Positions 1-9,105 of a DNA stretch of 64,000 nucleotides are shown here, piece by piece. The DNA is taken from positions 1-64,000 of the forward strand of contig JADJVQ010000009.1 in the NCBI GenBank assembly GCA_016710525.1. The letters run 5' to 3'. The stretch comes from Burkholderiaceae bacterium (GTDB lineage Bacteria; Pseudomonadota; Gammaproteobacteria; Burkholderiales; Burkholderiaceae_E). The notes under the pieces are model-generated. The model saw nothing but the letters and a program-made list of their open reading frames with translations. It ran no database searches and had not been told where the DNA came from. Both the position numbers and the translations under genes were made by a program. Each line of letters begins with the position of its first letter. Within the stretch, counting starts at the first letter, position 1.

Positions 1-817
1 CACCATCGCCGACATCGGCTGCGGGCGCGCGGCAGGCCAGCCGGCGCTCAGCGCCCGCTACGCGCAGGCCACCTATCTGGGCTTCGATCTGTCGGCGGCA
101 GCACTGCGCCATGCGCAGCATGCCAGCGCGCCCGCCTCGATGCTGGCGCGAGCCGGGCGCTGGCTGTCGCAGGCGGGAGGCGCTCTGGCAGGGCGGCGCG
201 GGGCGGCACCAGCGGCTGGCGGCGCCCCGATCTTCGTGGCCGCCGACACGCACCGCTTGCCCCTGCGCAACAGCAGCGTCGACCTGATCTGGTCCAATCT
301 CGCCTGGCACGGATTCGTCGATCCGCTGGCGGTGGTGGCCGAGTGGCAGCGGGTCGTTCGCCCGGAAGGGCTGCTGATGTTTTCGGCCTTCGGGGTCGAT
401 TCCCTGCGCGATCTGCTCGGCCCGCAGGCCGGACTCGTTTCGTTTCCCGACATGCACGACATCGGCGATGCGCTGGTCCACGCCGGGTTCGCCGAACCGG
501 TGATGGACGCCGAACGGATGAATCTCGGCTATCGCCGCGCGGAGGACCTGATCGCCGAACTGCGCTCGGCGCTTGGCGGCAACGCCTTGGCCGGCCGGCG
601 CCGCGGCTTGCTCGGGCGCGCGGCCTATCGGCGCTGGCTCGATGCGCTCGAGTCGCGCCGCGGGGCGGACGGCCTGATACCGGTCGTGCTCGAAATCATC
701 CAGGGCCATGCCTGGTGCCCGTCGCGTAAGCGCCTGCCCGAGGGCCTCTCGCCGGTGACCTTCACGCCGCGGACGGTGCGTCCCGGAACGGCCCCGATCC
801 GCCCGCCCAGCGAGTGA
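1..817 (+). CDS. BioC-like SAM-dependent methyltransferase, 5' end outside window
   Basis: The open frame runs from the first bases of the window (frame 2), so the true start lies upstream. The visible protein opens with a class I methyltransferase motif I (ADIGCG) and continues with a second-strand acidic loop (GFDLS), a conserved DLIWSN segment and a VVRPEGLLMFSAFG segment. This order, and the long C-terminal part with GYRRAEDLIAELR, match malonyl-ACP O-methyltransferase BioC of the biotin pathway, which caps malonyl-ACP as its methyl ester. An inserted Ala/Arg/Gly-rich stretch sits between motif I and the acceptor region. An ATG at 140 lies inside the fold and is not the start. Other small-molecule methyltransferases of this family cannot be excluded. 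Confidence 0.7.
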   Translation, partial: TIADIGCGRAAGQPALSARYAQATYLGFDLSAAALRHAQHASAPASMLARAGRWLSQAGGALAGRRGAAPAAGGAPIFVAADTHRLPLRNSSVDLIWSNLAWHGFVDPLAVVAEWQRVVRPEGLLMFSAFGVDSLRDLLGPQAGLVSFPDMHDIGDALVHAGFAEPVMDAERMNLGYRRAEDLIAELRSALGGNALAGRRRGLLGRAAYRRWLDALESRRGADGLIPVVLEIIQGHAWCPSRKRLPEGLSPVTFTPRTVRPGTAPIRPPSE

Positions 818-863
818 ATACGGGGCCCGGCATTCCGCATCGTGGCGCCTGACATGCCGCGAT

Positions 864-892
864 TTGGATCTCATAGGGGCGATCCGTATAAT
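864..892 (+). promoter_or_regulatory. Sigma70-type promoter of the DUF2244/cox block
   Basis: A perfect TATAAT at 887-892 is preceded, after 17 bases, by TTGGAT at 864-869 (four of six matches to TTGACA). Transcription would start near 899. The TTG codon at 864 that opens the longer reading frame of the next gene lies inside the -35 box, so that gene should start later. Confidence 0.6.
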
Positions 893-956
893 CCGGCGAT
901 GCGTTTTGTCAACGAATCGGATTTTCCGGTTCTGGACTCTCTTCGTTCGACCCTCC

Positions 957-1433
957 ATGCCGTATCGGTGGATCCACGCTGCAGAACCCGGTGGTCAGCA
1001 ATGGCTGCTCAGGCGCAATTGCGCCCTGACACCAGGCCAGCTGGCCGGATGTTTTGTGGCAGTAGGGGTTGTGTCGTTGCTGATCGCAATAGCTTTCGCC
1101 TGGCTGGGGGCTTGGCTCGTCATACCGTTCGCGGGAATCGAGTTGCTGGCGCTGGGGGTGGCGTTTCTGGTCCACGCGCGGCACGCGGGTGACTATGAGC
1201 GCATCGTCGTTCGTGCGGATCGGCTGATCGTCGAGCGCGTAAGCGGCGGAAACCTGGCGCAGATGGAATGTCAGGGCCCCTGGATAAGGGTGGAGTATGG
1301 CGGCGCCCGTCGGGAACTCATCCGGCTGGTGGCCGCGGGCAGGGAGATGTCCGTCGGGCGCTTCGTGCCGGATGATGGGCGCAGTCAGCTGGCGCGCGAA
1401 TTGCGCGCCTCGGTCGCCGGATGGCGGGGCTAG
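957..1433 (+). CDS. DUF2244 membrane protein
   Basis: A 158-residue protein with the DUF2244 signature: a WLLRRNCALTP motif before two adjacent hydrophobic segments (about residues 33-75) and a cytoplasmic C-terminal half rich in beta-strand-like sequence ending in the SQLARELR motif. DUF2244 proteins are inner-membrane proteins of unknown function that in proteobacteria are often found beside cytochrome oxidase genes, as here, where coxB follows after 21 bases. The start at ATG 957 is chosen because the longer frame from TTG 864 begins inside the promoter. A role in oxidase assembly is inferred from position only. Confidence 0.75.
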   Translation: MPYRWIHAAEPGGQQWLLRRNCALTPGQLAGCFVAVGVVSLLIAIAFAWLGAWLVIPFAGIELLALGVAFLVHARHAGDYERIVVRADRLIVERVSGGNLAQMECQGPWIRVEYGGARRELIRLVAAGREMSVGRFVPDDGRSQLARELRASVAGWRG

Positions 1434-1454
1434 CAGACAGGATCACAGGACGAC

Positions 1455-2664
1455 ATGGCACGACTCTTTGGTGACAGCATGATTCTCAAGAACATCGAGC
1501 GTTCGGTGGCTGCGGCCGCTTTCAGCGGCTTGGCCGGTATGGCTCAGGCCGTCTCCGACATGCCCGGGGGCCCGAAGGTTCTCCAGCTCAACCTGGGCGA
1601 ACCCGCGTCCGCGATCGCCCGGGGCCAGATTTTCATCCACGACGTGCTGCTGTGGGTCTGCCTGGTGATCTTCGTCCTCGTGTTCGGGGTGATGTTCTAT
1701 TCCATCTTCGCGCACCGCAAGTCCAAGGGGCACAAGCCGGCCGACTTCCATGAGAGCACCTCGGTCGAGATCGCCTGGACGATCGTGCCGTTCATCATCG
1801 TCGTGGCGCTGGGTGCGGTCGCCACGGGCGATGTCGTCGCCCAGAAGGACACCAGCAACTCCGACCTCACCATCAAGGCCACCGGTTACCAGTGGAAATG
1901 GGGTTACGACTACCTGAAGGGCGAGGGCGAGGGCATCAGCATGCTGTCCATGCTCGCCACCCCGCGCGAGCAGATCGAAGACCGCAACTACCCCGATGCC
2001 CGCGCCAAGCGCGAAAAGAACGTGACCTACCTGATGGAGGTCGACAACCCCCTGGTGGTGCCGGTGGGCAAGAAGGTCCGGATCATCACCACGGCCAACG
2101 ACGTCATCCACGCCTGGATGGTGCCGGCGCTGGGCGTCAAGCAGGACGCCATCCCCGGCTTCGTGCGCGACACCTGGTTCAAGGCCGAAAAAACCGGCAT
2201 CTTCCGCGGCCAGTGCGCCGAACTGTGCGGCAAGGACCACGCGTTCATGCCGATCGTGGTCGAGGTCAAGTCCGAAGCCGACTACAAGACCTGGGTCGAC
2301 GGCAAGAAGAAGGAAATGCTCGCCAAGCAGGATGATCCCGCCAAGGAATGGCCGGTCGCCGACCTGCAGGCGCGTGGCGAGAAGATCTACGCCGCCAATT
2401 GTGTGGCCTGCCATCAGCCCACGGGCAAAGGCGTCCCGGGCGCGTTCCCCGCGCTGGACGGCTCCAAGGTCGTGCTCGGTCCGCAGGACGCCCAGATCGA
2501 CCTGCTGCTCCAAGGGCAAGGCCGGTACCGCGATGGCCTCGTTCAAGCAGCTCTCCGATACCGAACTGGCTGCGGTCCTGACCTACACCCGCAATGCCTG
2601 GTCCAACAAGGCCGAAGACAACATCGTGCAGCCCAAGGAAGTCCTCGCTGCCCGGCCCAAATAA
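1455..2664 (+). CDS. coxB: Cytochrome c oxidase subunit II with C-terminal cytochrome c domain; frameshifted
   Basis: Subunit II of aa3 oxidase receives electrons from cytochrome c at the binuclear CuA centre. The protein has a cleavable leader, two membrane helices, the aromatic patch (YQWKWGYDY), the CuA ligand set (HAWMVP plus CxxxC in GQCAELCGKDH) and a C-terminal heme c motif (CVACH). The frame breaks at about 2508-2512. Upstream codons are in frame 3, but the conserved ending (GKAGTAMASFKQL to the stop at 2664) is in frame 1. Removing one C from the CTCC at 2508-2511 restores the normal C-terminus. The gene is essential to the oxidase, so a base-call insertion is more likely than a true mutation. 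Start is ATG 1455 (AGGA at 1447) or ATG 1479. Confidence 0.9.
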
Positions 2665-2733
2665 TCAGGCGCCTGCCGGTTCCATTCCACCGCGCGCCCG
2701 TTCGCCTATCAGAGTTTCGTCAGGAGCAGATCA

Positions 2734-4311
2734 ATGAGTGCAGTACTCGATCACCACGATGATCACGCACACGACCACCCCCACGGCTGGCGGCGGTGGT
2801 TGTACGCGACCAACCACAAGGACATCGGCACGATGTACCTGTGGTTCTCGTTCGCGATGTTCCTCGTGGGCGGGTGTAACGCTCTGCTGCTGCGCGCCGA
2901 GCTGTTCCAGCCCGGCCTGCAGCTGGTCAACCCCGAGTTCTTCAATTCGCTCACCACCATGCACGGCCTGGTGATGGTGTTCGGCGCGATCATGCCGGCC
3001 TTCGTGGGCTTCGCGAACTGGCAGATCCCGCTGATGATCGGCGCCTCCGACATGGCGTTCGCGCGGATGAACAACTTCAGCTTCTGGCTGCTGCCCCCGG
3101 CGGCCAGCCTGCTGGTGCTGTCGTACTTCGTCCCGGGCGGTGCCCCGGCCGCGGGCTGGACCGTCTATGCGCCGCTGTCGGTGCAGATGGGCCCCGGCAT
3201 GGACCTGGGCATCTTCGCGCTGCACATCATGGGCGCCAGCTCGATCATGGGTTCGATCAACATCGTGACCACGATCCTGAACATGCGCGCACCCGGCATG
3301 ACGCTGATGAAGATGCCGCTGTTCATCTGGACCTGGCTGATCACCGCCTACCTGCTGATCGCCGTGATGCCGGTGCTGGCCGGCGCCATCACCATGCTGC
3401 TGACCGATCGCCACTTCGGCACCAATTTCTTCAATGCGGCCGGCGGCGGTGACCCGGTCATGTACCAGCACATCTTCTGGTTCTTCGGCCACCCCGAGGT
3501 CTACATCCTGATCCTGCCGGCGTTCGGCATCGTCAGCGAGATCATCCCGACCTTCTCGCGCAAGCGCCTGTTCGGCTACAGCTCGATGGTCTACGCCACC
3601 GCCTCGATCGCCATCCTGTCGTTCGTCGTGTGGGCCCACCACATGTACACCACCGGCATGCCGGTCACCGGCCAGCTGTTCTTCATGTACGCGACCATGC
3701 TGATCGCGGTGCCCACCGGGGTGAAGGTGTTCAACTGGCTGGCCACGATGTGGCGCGGGGCGATGACCTTCGAGACCCCGATGCTGTTCGCCGTCGGCTT
3801 CATCTTCGTGTTCACGATGGGCGGGCTCACCGGCATCGTGCTGTCGATGGCGCCGCTGGACATCCAGCTGCACGACACCTACTACGTGGTCGCGCACTTC
3901 CACTACACGATGGTGGCGGGATCGCTGTTCGCGATCTTTGCCGGCACCTACTACTGGCTGCCCAAATGGACCGGCCACATGTATGACGAAGGCATGGGCA
4001 AGCTGCATTTCTGGCTCACCCTGATCTTCTTCAACCTGACCTTCTTCCCGATGCACTTCCTGGGCCTGGCCGGCATGCCGCGCCGTTATGCCGACTATCC
4101 GATGCAGTTCGCCGACTTCAACATGGTGGCCACCGTGTCCGCGTTCGGCTTCGGCTTGTCGCAGCTGGTGTTCCTGGCGGTGATCATCAAGTGCATCAAG
4201 GGCGGCGCGAAGGCGGCCGACAAACCGTGGGAAGGTGCACACGGGCTCGAATGGACGCTGCCCAGCCCGGCCCCGTACCACACCTTCGAGACGCCCCCGA
4301 TCGTCAAGTGA
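2734..4311 (+). CDS. ctaD: Cytochrome c oxidase subunit I (aa3 type)
   Basis: The catalytic heme-copper subunit, 525 residues, the normal length for the family, with about twelve membrane helices. Key motifs are present: HGLVMVFG (low-spin heme a ligand region), the CuB/cross-linked Tyr segment with FWFFGHPEVYILILP, the HH pair in VWAHHMYTTG, and the HDTYYVVAHFHY motif carrying ligands of heme a3 and heme a. GHPEVY marks the A-type superfamily with a D and K channel. A good AGGAG lies seven bases before ATG 2734. The N-terminus is His/Asp-rich (residues 5-15). It reduces O2 to water and pumps protons in the inner membrane. Confidence 0.97.
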   Translation: MSAVLDHHDDHAHDHPHGWRRWLYATNHKDIGTMYLWFSFAMFLVGGCNALLLRAELFQPGLQLVNPEFFNSLTTMHGLVMVFGAIMPAFVGFANWQIPLMIGASDMAFARMNNFSFWLLPPAASLLVLSYFVPGGAPAAGWTVYAPLSVQMGPGMDLGIFALHIMGASSIMGSINIVTTILNMRAPGMTLMKMPLFIWTWLITAYLLIAVMPVLAGAITMLLTDRHFGTNFFNAAGGGDPVMYQHIFWFFGHPEVYILILPAFGIVSEIIPTFSRKRLFGYSSMVYATASIAILSFVVWAHHMYTTGMPVTGQLFFMYATMLIAVPTGVKVFNWLATMWRGAMTFETPMLFAVGFIFVFTMGGLTGIVLSMAPLDIQLHDTYYVVAHFHYTMVAGSLFAIFAGTYYWLPKWTGHMYDEGMGKLHFWLTLIFFNLTFFPMHFLGLAGMPRRYADYPMQFADFNMVATVSAFGFGLSQLVFLAVIIKCIKGGAKAADKPWEGAHGLEWTLPSPAPYHTFETPPIVK

Positions 4312-4356
4312 TCCGGCGACGGATCCTCACGACCCACCCTTGAATCTGGATCGCGA

Positions 4357-4467
4357 ATGACCGGCCCCGCCCGACAACGCAATCTGCGCACCGCGCTGAT
4401 TTTGCTGTCGATCGCGGCCGTCTTTTTTGCCGGTGTGATCGTCAATCGGGCGCTGTTCGGGTCGTGA
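4357..4467 (+). CDS. 36-residue cytochrome oxidase small assembly protein
   Basis: A short frame of 36 codons. It has a basic N-terminus (ARQRNLRT), one hydrophobic helix of about 20 residues (ALILLSIAAVFFAGVIV) and a short tail ending NRALFGS. Tiny single-helix proteins with this basic-helix-NRxLFG pattern are found between ctaD and ctaG in many betaproteobacteria and are named cytochrome oxidase small assembly proteins. Its TGA is overlapped by the GTG start of ctaG (4464), which suggests translational coupling. The function is known only by position. Confidence 0.75.
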   Translation: MTGPARQRNLRTALILLSIAAVFFAGVIVNRALFGS

Positions 4468-5066
4468 ACCTTTCCGTCTCCAATTGGCATCTGTCGCTCA
4501 AGCTGTTCGTGATCGCGGCGGTGATGTTCGGCTTCGGCTACGCGATGATTCCGCTCTATCGGGCCATCTGCGAAATCACCGGAGTCGGGCTGATCACCCA
4601 GCGCGACGAAGACGCGGCCGAGTTCGCGCGCAATACCCAGGTCGACACCAGCCGCAAGGTCACGATCGAGTTCGATGCCAACAGTCGCGGCACCTGGCAG
4701 TTCAAGCCGAAGGTGTCGTCGGTTTCGGTCAATCCCGGCGAACTCGTCACCGTCGTCTATCAGCTGACCAACACCGAATCCCGGCCCACCGTCGGGCAGG
4801 CCATTCCCAGTTACGCCCCCCAGGTGGCCAACCGGTACTTCCGCAAACTCGAGTGTTTCTGCTTCAAGCAGCAGGCGCTCGAGCCCAACGAAGTGCGCGA
4901 ATTCCCGGTCGTCTTCGTGATCGACCCCAAATTGCCGACCGACGTCAGCGTGATCACGCTGTCGTACACGTTCTTCGAGGTGCCGGGCCAGTCCCTCAAG
5001 CCGTCCGATGCGGCAGCCACCCCGGGCGCGGGTACGCCGGCCGGTACGCCCGCGAGGGGGACGTGA
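4464..5066 (+). CDS. ctaG: Cytochrome c oxidase assembly protein CtaG/Cox11
   Basis: A copper chaperone that builds the CuB site of subunit I. The 200-residue protein has an N-terminal membrane anchor (residues about 9-30) and a periplasmic immunoglobulin-like domain. It contains the hallmark CFCF copper-binding motif (near residue 132) after YFRKLE and before the QQALEPNE region. The last 25 residues are an Ala/Gly/Thr-rich tail outside the conserved domain. Start is GTG 4464, overlapping the stop of the small assembly gene by four bases. Confidence 0.93.
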   Translation: MNLSVSNWHLSLKLFVIAAVMFGFGYAMIPLYRAICEITGVGLITQRDEDAAEFARNTQVDTSRKVTIEFDANSRGTWQFKPKVSSVSVNPGELVTVVYQLTNTESRPTVGQAIPSYAPQVANRYFRKLECFCFKQQALEPNEVREFPVVFVIDPKLPTDVSVITLSYTFFEVPGQSLKPSDAAATPGAGTPAGTPARGT

Positions 5067-5281
5067 TGGCCGACGACCTGCGCTCCGCCGTCGGCCGGAA
5101 GTCGTCTTTCTTCGGCACGATCAAGGCGGTTGGCGCCTCGTTTTTTGGGGTGCGGGGCAGCCGCGCCCATCAGTCCGATGTGTCGCGCCTGAACCCGGTG
5201 CACGTGGTGATCGCCGGCGTTGTGCTGGCGATCGGCTTCGTGCTGTTTTTGCTTTTCGTCGTCCGGATGGTGATCCGGTGA
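5066..5281 (+). CDS. DUF2970 single-helix membrane protein
   Basis: A 71-residue protein. Its ATG shares one base with the ctaG stop. Residues 1-42 are polar and basic with the DUF2970-like pattern GTIKAVGASFFGVRGSRAH, followed by one C-terminal membrane helix (about residues 47-69). DUF2970 genes commonly lie between ctaG and the subunit III gene in betaproteobacteria. The function is unknown; the context suggests an accessory role in oxidase assembly. Confidence 0.8.
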   Translation: MADDLRSAVGRKSSFFGTIKAVGASFFGVRGSRAHQSDVSRLNPVHVVIAGVVLAIGFVLFLLFVVRMVIR

Positions 5282-5378
5282 ACCGGCCGTCCGTTCGCAT
5301 GACCAGGCCGGTGCCTGCGGCCATGCCATCGCTTCAAGACAGACAATACTGCTCGAGTATCCAAGAGGGAGAGAACCC

Positions 5379-6245
5379 ATGAGTGCAACCGCGCACGGCG
5401 CCGCGCCTTACTACTTCGTGCCCCAGCCATCGCATTGGCCGATGGTCGGATCCATCGCCCTGCTGGCCTTCGGGCTTGGCATGGCCGGCACCATCAACGG
5501 CGTGCCGTTCGCTCCCTATGTGCTGGCGTTCGGCTTCGCGGTGCTGTTCTACATGATGTACGGGTGGTTCGCGACGGTTGCGCGCGAATCCGAAAGCGGC
5601 CAGTACAACGAGCGGGTCGACGTGTCGTTCCGCTGGAGCATGGGCTGGTTCATCTTCTCCGAGGTCATGTTCTTCAGCGCGTTCTTCGGGGCGCTGTTCT
5701 ATGCACGCGTCATCACGATGCCCTGGCTGGGCGACCTCGATCACAAGATGGTGCTGTGGCCGGGATTCACCGCGGCATGGCCGAATCTCGGGCCGGCGGG
5801 TGTCATCGAGGCTTTCCAGACGATCGGCCCGTGGCCCATTCCCACCATCAACACGGCGTTGCTGCTGACCTCGGGCGTCACGCTGACCATTGCGCATCAC
5901 GCGTTGAAAGATAACCACCGCGGCGCGCTGAAGTTCTGGATGCTGGTCACGGTGCTGCTGGGCGCGATCTTCCTCGCACTGCAGGCTTTCGAGTACGCCC
6001 ATGCGTACTCCGACCTGAACCTGAAGTTGACCTCGGGCATCTTCGGCTCGACCTTCTTCATGCTCACGGGCTTCCACGGCTTTCACGTCTGCGTCGGCGC
6101 GATCATGCTGACCGTGGTGCTGTTCCGGATCCTCAACGGTCATTTCACGTCCGAGAACCACTTCGCCTTCGAAGCGGCTGCGTGGTACTGGCACTTCGTC
6201 GACGTGGTCTGGCTGGGCCTGTACGTGGTGGTCTACTGGCTCTGA
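5379..6245 (+). CDS. ctaE: Cytochrome c oxidase subunit III
   Basis: A 288-residue protein of the seven-helix CoxC/CtaE family. Conserved features include an N-terminal YYFVPQPSHWP segment, the Glu of the helix III lipid-binding pocket (FSEVMFFSAFFGALFYAR), the FEYAHA motif, FFMLTGFHGFHV and the C-terminal AAAWYWHFVDVVWLGLYVVVYW. A purine-rich AGAGGGAGAG precedes ATG 5379. A hairpin terminator follows the gene, so this closes the coxB-ctaD-ctaG-ctaE transcription unit. Subunit III stabilises sustained proton pumping by subunit I. Confidence 0.96.
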   Translation: MSATAHGAAPYYFVPQPSHWPMVGSIALLAFGLGMAGTINGVPFAPYVLAFGFAVLFYMMYGWFATVARESESGQYNERVDVSFRWSMGWFIFSEVMFFSAFFGALFYARVITMPWLGDLDHKMVLWPGFTAAWPNLGPAGVIEAFQTIGPWPIPTINTALLLTSGVTLTIAHHALKDNHRGALKFWMLVTVLLGAIFLALQAFEYAHAYSDLNLKLTSGIFGSTFFMLTGFHGFHVCVGAIMLTVVLFRILNGHFTSENHFAFEAAAWYWHFVDVVWLGLYVVVYWL

Positions 6246-6284
6246 TCACACGGCGGCGGCTCTGCCCGCCGCCCGCACGACCTG

Positions 6285-6312
6285 AAGGGCTGCCAGGCGG
6301 TGGCCCTTTTTT
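6285..6312 (+). terminator. Rho-independent terminator after ctaE
   Basis: A ten-base-pair stem (6285-6294 with 6299-6308, two G-U pairs) closes an AGGC loop and runs into six T residues (6307-6312). It points downstream of ctaE only; the complementary strand has no T run after the hairpin. Confidence 0.8.
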
Positions 6313-6329
6313 CATGGCGTGTCAGGAGA

Positions 6330-6545
6330 TCAGCCGCCGGCGCGAATCGGTACGCCGGTGCTTTGGATCCAGCCCATCCAGTTCGCGAAGAGGATCAGCA
6401 GGAAGAGCAGGATCGAGAACCCGACCCGAAAGCCGAGGGCCCGCACCACGTTGCGGGTGCGGCCGCGGTCGCGGATCAGGTAGACCATGGCCGAGGCCAG
6501 ACTGCCCAGGATCAGGGCGAATGCAATCACAACGAGCCATTTCAT
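6330..6545 (-). CDS. DUF2909 (twin transmembrane) protein
   Basis: A 71-residue protein with two membrane helices (about residues 2-22 and 40-62) joined by a basic loop (IRDRGRTRNVVRALGFRVG), the pattern of the DUF2909 family. These small proteins sit between the subunit III gene and SURF1 in many betaproteobacterial cox clusters. ATG 6545 is preferred to the longer frame from 6620, because the extra residues would run through the divergent SURF1 start and are not conserved-looking. Function unknown. Confidence 0.75.
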   Translation of the reverse strand: MKWLVVIAFALILGSLASAMVYLIRDRGRTRNVVRALGFRVGFSILLFLLILFANWMGWIQSTGVPIRAGG

Positions 6546-6576
6546 GGGAGTCGATTCTATCCCCTCGCGTCGGGCG

Positions 6577-7314
6577 ATGATGTCGAGGATGCTGGCAATC
6601 GTGGCGATGGCGCTGGTCACGGCGCTGACCGCATCGCTCGGGCAATGGCAGATGCGCCGCGCGGCCGAGAAGCGTGCGCAGCAATCGGTCCTCGAGCGCG
6701 CTGCGCAAGCCGGCCCTTACGCGCTCGATGGCAGGCCCTTGGCCGCCGGGCAGATTTCGGGCCGCCTTGTCCAGCTGCAAGGGCGCTTCATTCCCGACGA
6801 CACCATCTTCATCGACAACCGTACGCACCAGGGGGTGGCGGGCTTCTACGTGCTCACCCCGGTTAAAATCAAGGATTCATCGCTTCATGTGCTGGTGCTG
6901 CGCGGCTGGATCGCGCGCGATGTTCAGGACCGGAACCGCCTGCCCATGGTGAAGACACCGGCTGACGATGTGCAGATCGCAGGTATCGCCGAACCCACGC
7001 TCGAACGCACGCTCGAACTCAAGGCGATGCCCGAGCCGCAGCCCGGCGATCGGCTGTGGCAGAACTTCGACCCGGACGTCTATCGGCGCTGGTCGGGGCT
7101 CGATTTGCAGCCCTTCATCATTCGCCAGTCGGCTGCCGGGTCCCCCGACGACGGTCTGGTGCGCGAATGGCGAACGGCCGGCCCCGATGTCGACAAGCAC
7201 CGGGGCTATGCGCTGCAGTGGTTCGTGATGTCCGCAGCCGCAGCCGCGGTGACGCTCTACCTGATGTACCTGGCCCGTCGTGATTCGAGAAAAGCCCCAG
7301 ACCATGCCGACTGA
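6577..7314 (+). CDS. SURF1 family oxidase assembly factor
   Basis: SURF1 proteins help insert heme a into subunit I. The protein has the classical topology: an N-terminal helix with the LGxWQxxR motif (SLGQWQMRR), a periplasmic domain with GRF and the GxxVLTP-like GFYVLTPVKI, VLRGWIARD, and a C-terminal helix preceded by KHRGYALQWFVM. The length of about 245 residues is normal. ATG 6577 or 6580 is chosen; the frame opens at 6487 but would overlap the divergent DUF2909 gene. It overlaps the following gene start (7304) by 11 bases. Confidence 0.9.
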   Translation: MMSRMLAIVAMALVTALTASLGQWQMRRAAEKRAQQSVLERAAQAGPYALDGRPLAAGQISGRLVQLQGRFIPDDTIFIDNRTHQGVAGFYVLTPVKIKDSSLHVLVLRGWIARDVQDRNRLPMVKTPADDVQIAGIAEPTLERTLELKAMPEPQPGDRLWQNFDPDVYRRWSGLDLQPFIIRQSAAGSPDDGLVREWRTAGPDVDKHRGYALQWFVMSAAAAAVTLYLMYLARRDSRKAPDHAD

Positions 7315-7975
7315 TGCCTTGCCCCGCGAACCCGCGCCTGCGCCTGCGCACGGGCGCGCGGATCTGAACGCCGAACCGGGCGGACCGGTCGGTGCCGATC
7401 CGGTCAACCGCCGGCGCATGCGCCTGAAGCTGCTGGGAATCCTGGCCGTGTGCGCCGCACCTGTTGTCGCCTCCTACCTGGCCTACTACGTGGTCAAGCC
7501 CGATGGCCGATCCAATTACGGCGAGCTGATCGAGCCGCAACGGCCGGTCGCGAATCTGGCCGTGGTCGGCGCTGCCGGTTCGCCGGGTGGAATGGAGCGG
7601 TTTCGCGGCAAGTGGGTGCTGCTGACGACAGCCGAACAGGCCTGCGACGCGGCCTGTGCCCAGCGCCTGTACGTGATGCGCCAGGTGCGGCTGACCACGG
7701 GACGCGACCGCGACCGGATCGAGCGGGTGCTGCTGATCACCGACGGATCCACCCCGTCGGCCGCGCTGCTGGCCGAACATGAAGGCCTGCAGCTGCTTCG
7801 TGCCGATCCGTCCGCGCTGGCCGCGGTGCTGCCGCCCCCCGAGGCTGCCGCAGGTCCGCCGACCTACGTCATCGATCCGCTGGGCAATCTGATGATGCGT
7901 TTTCCGGCCCAAGCCGATGCGAACCGCATGAAGAAGGACATTGCCAAGCTGCTGCGCGCCTCGCGGATCGGCTGA
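7304..7975 (+). CDS. SCO-like membrane protein of the cox cluster
   Basis: A protein of 223 residues with one membrane helix (about residues 41-61) and a periplasmic domain of thioredoxin-like size. The sequence after RGKWVLL (CDAACAQRLYVMRQVR) resembles the start of the SCO/thioredoxin helix but with CxxxC (CDAAC). It ends with a YVIDPLGNLMMRFP strand typical of SCO-type folds. Genes of this kind lie between SURF1 and ctaA in Burkholderiales cox clusters and are usually named only as cytochrome oxidase-linked transmembrane proteins. A role in copper or thiol handling is inferred, not shown. Confidence 0.7.
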   Translation: MPTDALPREPAPAPAHGRADLNAEPGGPVGADPVNRRRMRLKLLGILAVCAAPVVASYLAYYVVKPDGRSNYGELIEPQRPVANLAVVGAAGSPGGMERFRGKWVLLTTAEQACDAACAQRLYVMRQVRLTTGRDRDRIERVLLITDGSTPSAALLAEHEGLQLLRADPSALAAVLPPPEAAAGPPTYVIDPLGNLMMRFPAQADANRMKKDIAKLLRASRIG

Positions 7976-8019
7976 CCGATGCCGGCGCCGAATCCCCACT
8001 CCCCCGCGAGCGGCCTGCG

Positions 8020-9072
8020 ATGAATGCCGCGGTGACCTCGCTGTCCCGGGCAGCCGACGGCCGTGCGTCCCGGCGCACCTTGTCGCGGCTGCTGGGCTTT
8101 GCGCTGATCCTGACGCTGTGCCTGGTGATGCTGGGCGCCTGGGTGCGGCTGACCGATGCCGGCCTGGGCTGTCCGGACTGGCCGGGGTGCTACGGCCACC
8201 TCACCCCCGATCATGCCGGCGAGAAGATCGCCCAGGCCGTGCAGCAGCAGGGCGGTGAGCACGGACCGGTTTCGCTGGGCAAGGCCTGGCGGGAAATGAT
8301 CCACCGCTACATCGCCACCTTTCTGGGGCTGGTGATCCTCGTGATCGCCGGCGTTGCCTTCCGGCGCCGCCAGGTCCTGCGCCAGTCGCCGCTGCTGGCA
8401 ATCACGCTGGTGGCGGTCGTCATCCTGCAGGGCCTGTTCGGGAAATGGACGGTCACGCTGCTGCTCAAGCCGGCCATCGTCACCGGTCACCTGGTGGGCG
8501 GAATGCTGACCTTCAGCCTGCTGCTGTGGTTATGGCTGCGCCAGCGTCCGCCGCCCAGCTACATCGATGCCGAGCCGGTCGCGGCCCTGCTGTGGCCGGC
8601 GCGCCTGGCGCTGGTGGCGATCGCGCTGCAGATCTTCCTGGGCGGATGGGTCAGCACCAACTATGCTGCTCTGGCCTGTACCGACCTGCCGACCTGCCAG
8701 GGTCGATGGTGGCCTCCCGTCAACTTCGCCGACGGCTTTCATTTCGTTCGCGAGCTCGGCAAGACCGGCGATGGCTCGGCGCTGCCGATGCAGGCGCTCA
8801 CCGCGATCCACCTGTCCCACCGGCTCGGTGCCATCGGCGTCGCCCTGATCGTCGGCTGGGTTGGCTGGCGCACGCTGCGCACGCCGGGAATCGGCGTGCT
8901 GGGGCTGGCGATGCTGGCGATGCTCACGGTGCAGTGGCTGCTTGGCCTGTCCAATGTCTGGTTCAGCCTCCCCCTGCCGGTGGCCGTCGCCCACAATGGA
9001 GGGGCGGCCTTGCTGCTCGGACTCGCGCTGGTGCTAAACTTCCGCGCCCGGCAGGCTGCCTTCAAGGTCTGA
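8020..9072 (+). CDS. ctaA: Heme A synthase (CtaA/COX15)
   Basis: Converts heme O to heme A by oxidising a methyl group. The 350-residue protein has eight predicted helices in two four-helix repeats. The paired extracellular loops and the His ligands are visible: WVRLTDAGLGCPDWPGCYG in the first half, EMIHRYIAT, then GWVSTNYAALACTDLPTCQG and HLSHRLGA in the second. VRLTDAGLxCPDWP is diagnostic of the COX15 type. It is followed after 33 bases by ctaB, its substrate-producing partner. Confidence 0.95.
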   Translation: MNAAVTSLSRAADGRASRRTLSRLLGFALILTLCLVMLGAWVRLTDAGLGCPDWPGCYGHLTPDHAGEKIAQAVQQQGGEHGPVSLGKAWREMIHRYIATFLGLVILVIAGVAFRRRQVLRQSPLLAITLVAVVILQGLFGKWTVTLLLKPAIVTGHLVGGMLTFSLLLWLWLRQRPPPSYIDAEPVAALLWPARLALVAIALQIFLGGWVSTNYAALACTDLPTCQGRWWPPVNFADGFHFVRELGKTGDGSALPMQALTAIHLSHRLGAIGVALIVGWVGWRTLRTPGIGVLGLAMLAMLTVQWLLGLSNVWFSLPLPVAVAHNGGAALLLGLALVLNFRARQAAFKV

Positions 9073-9105
9073 TCCGGATCTGCTTTCGCCCTCACACACG
9101 CCCGG

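Noticed and set aside
2731..4281. 516-codon minus-strand frame
   Set aside because: Antisense shadow of ctaD, which is a textbook subunit I.
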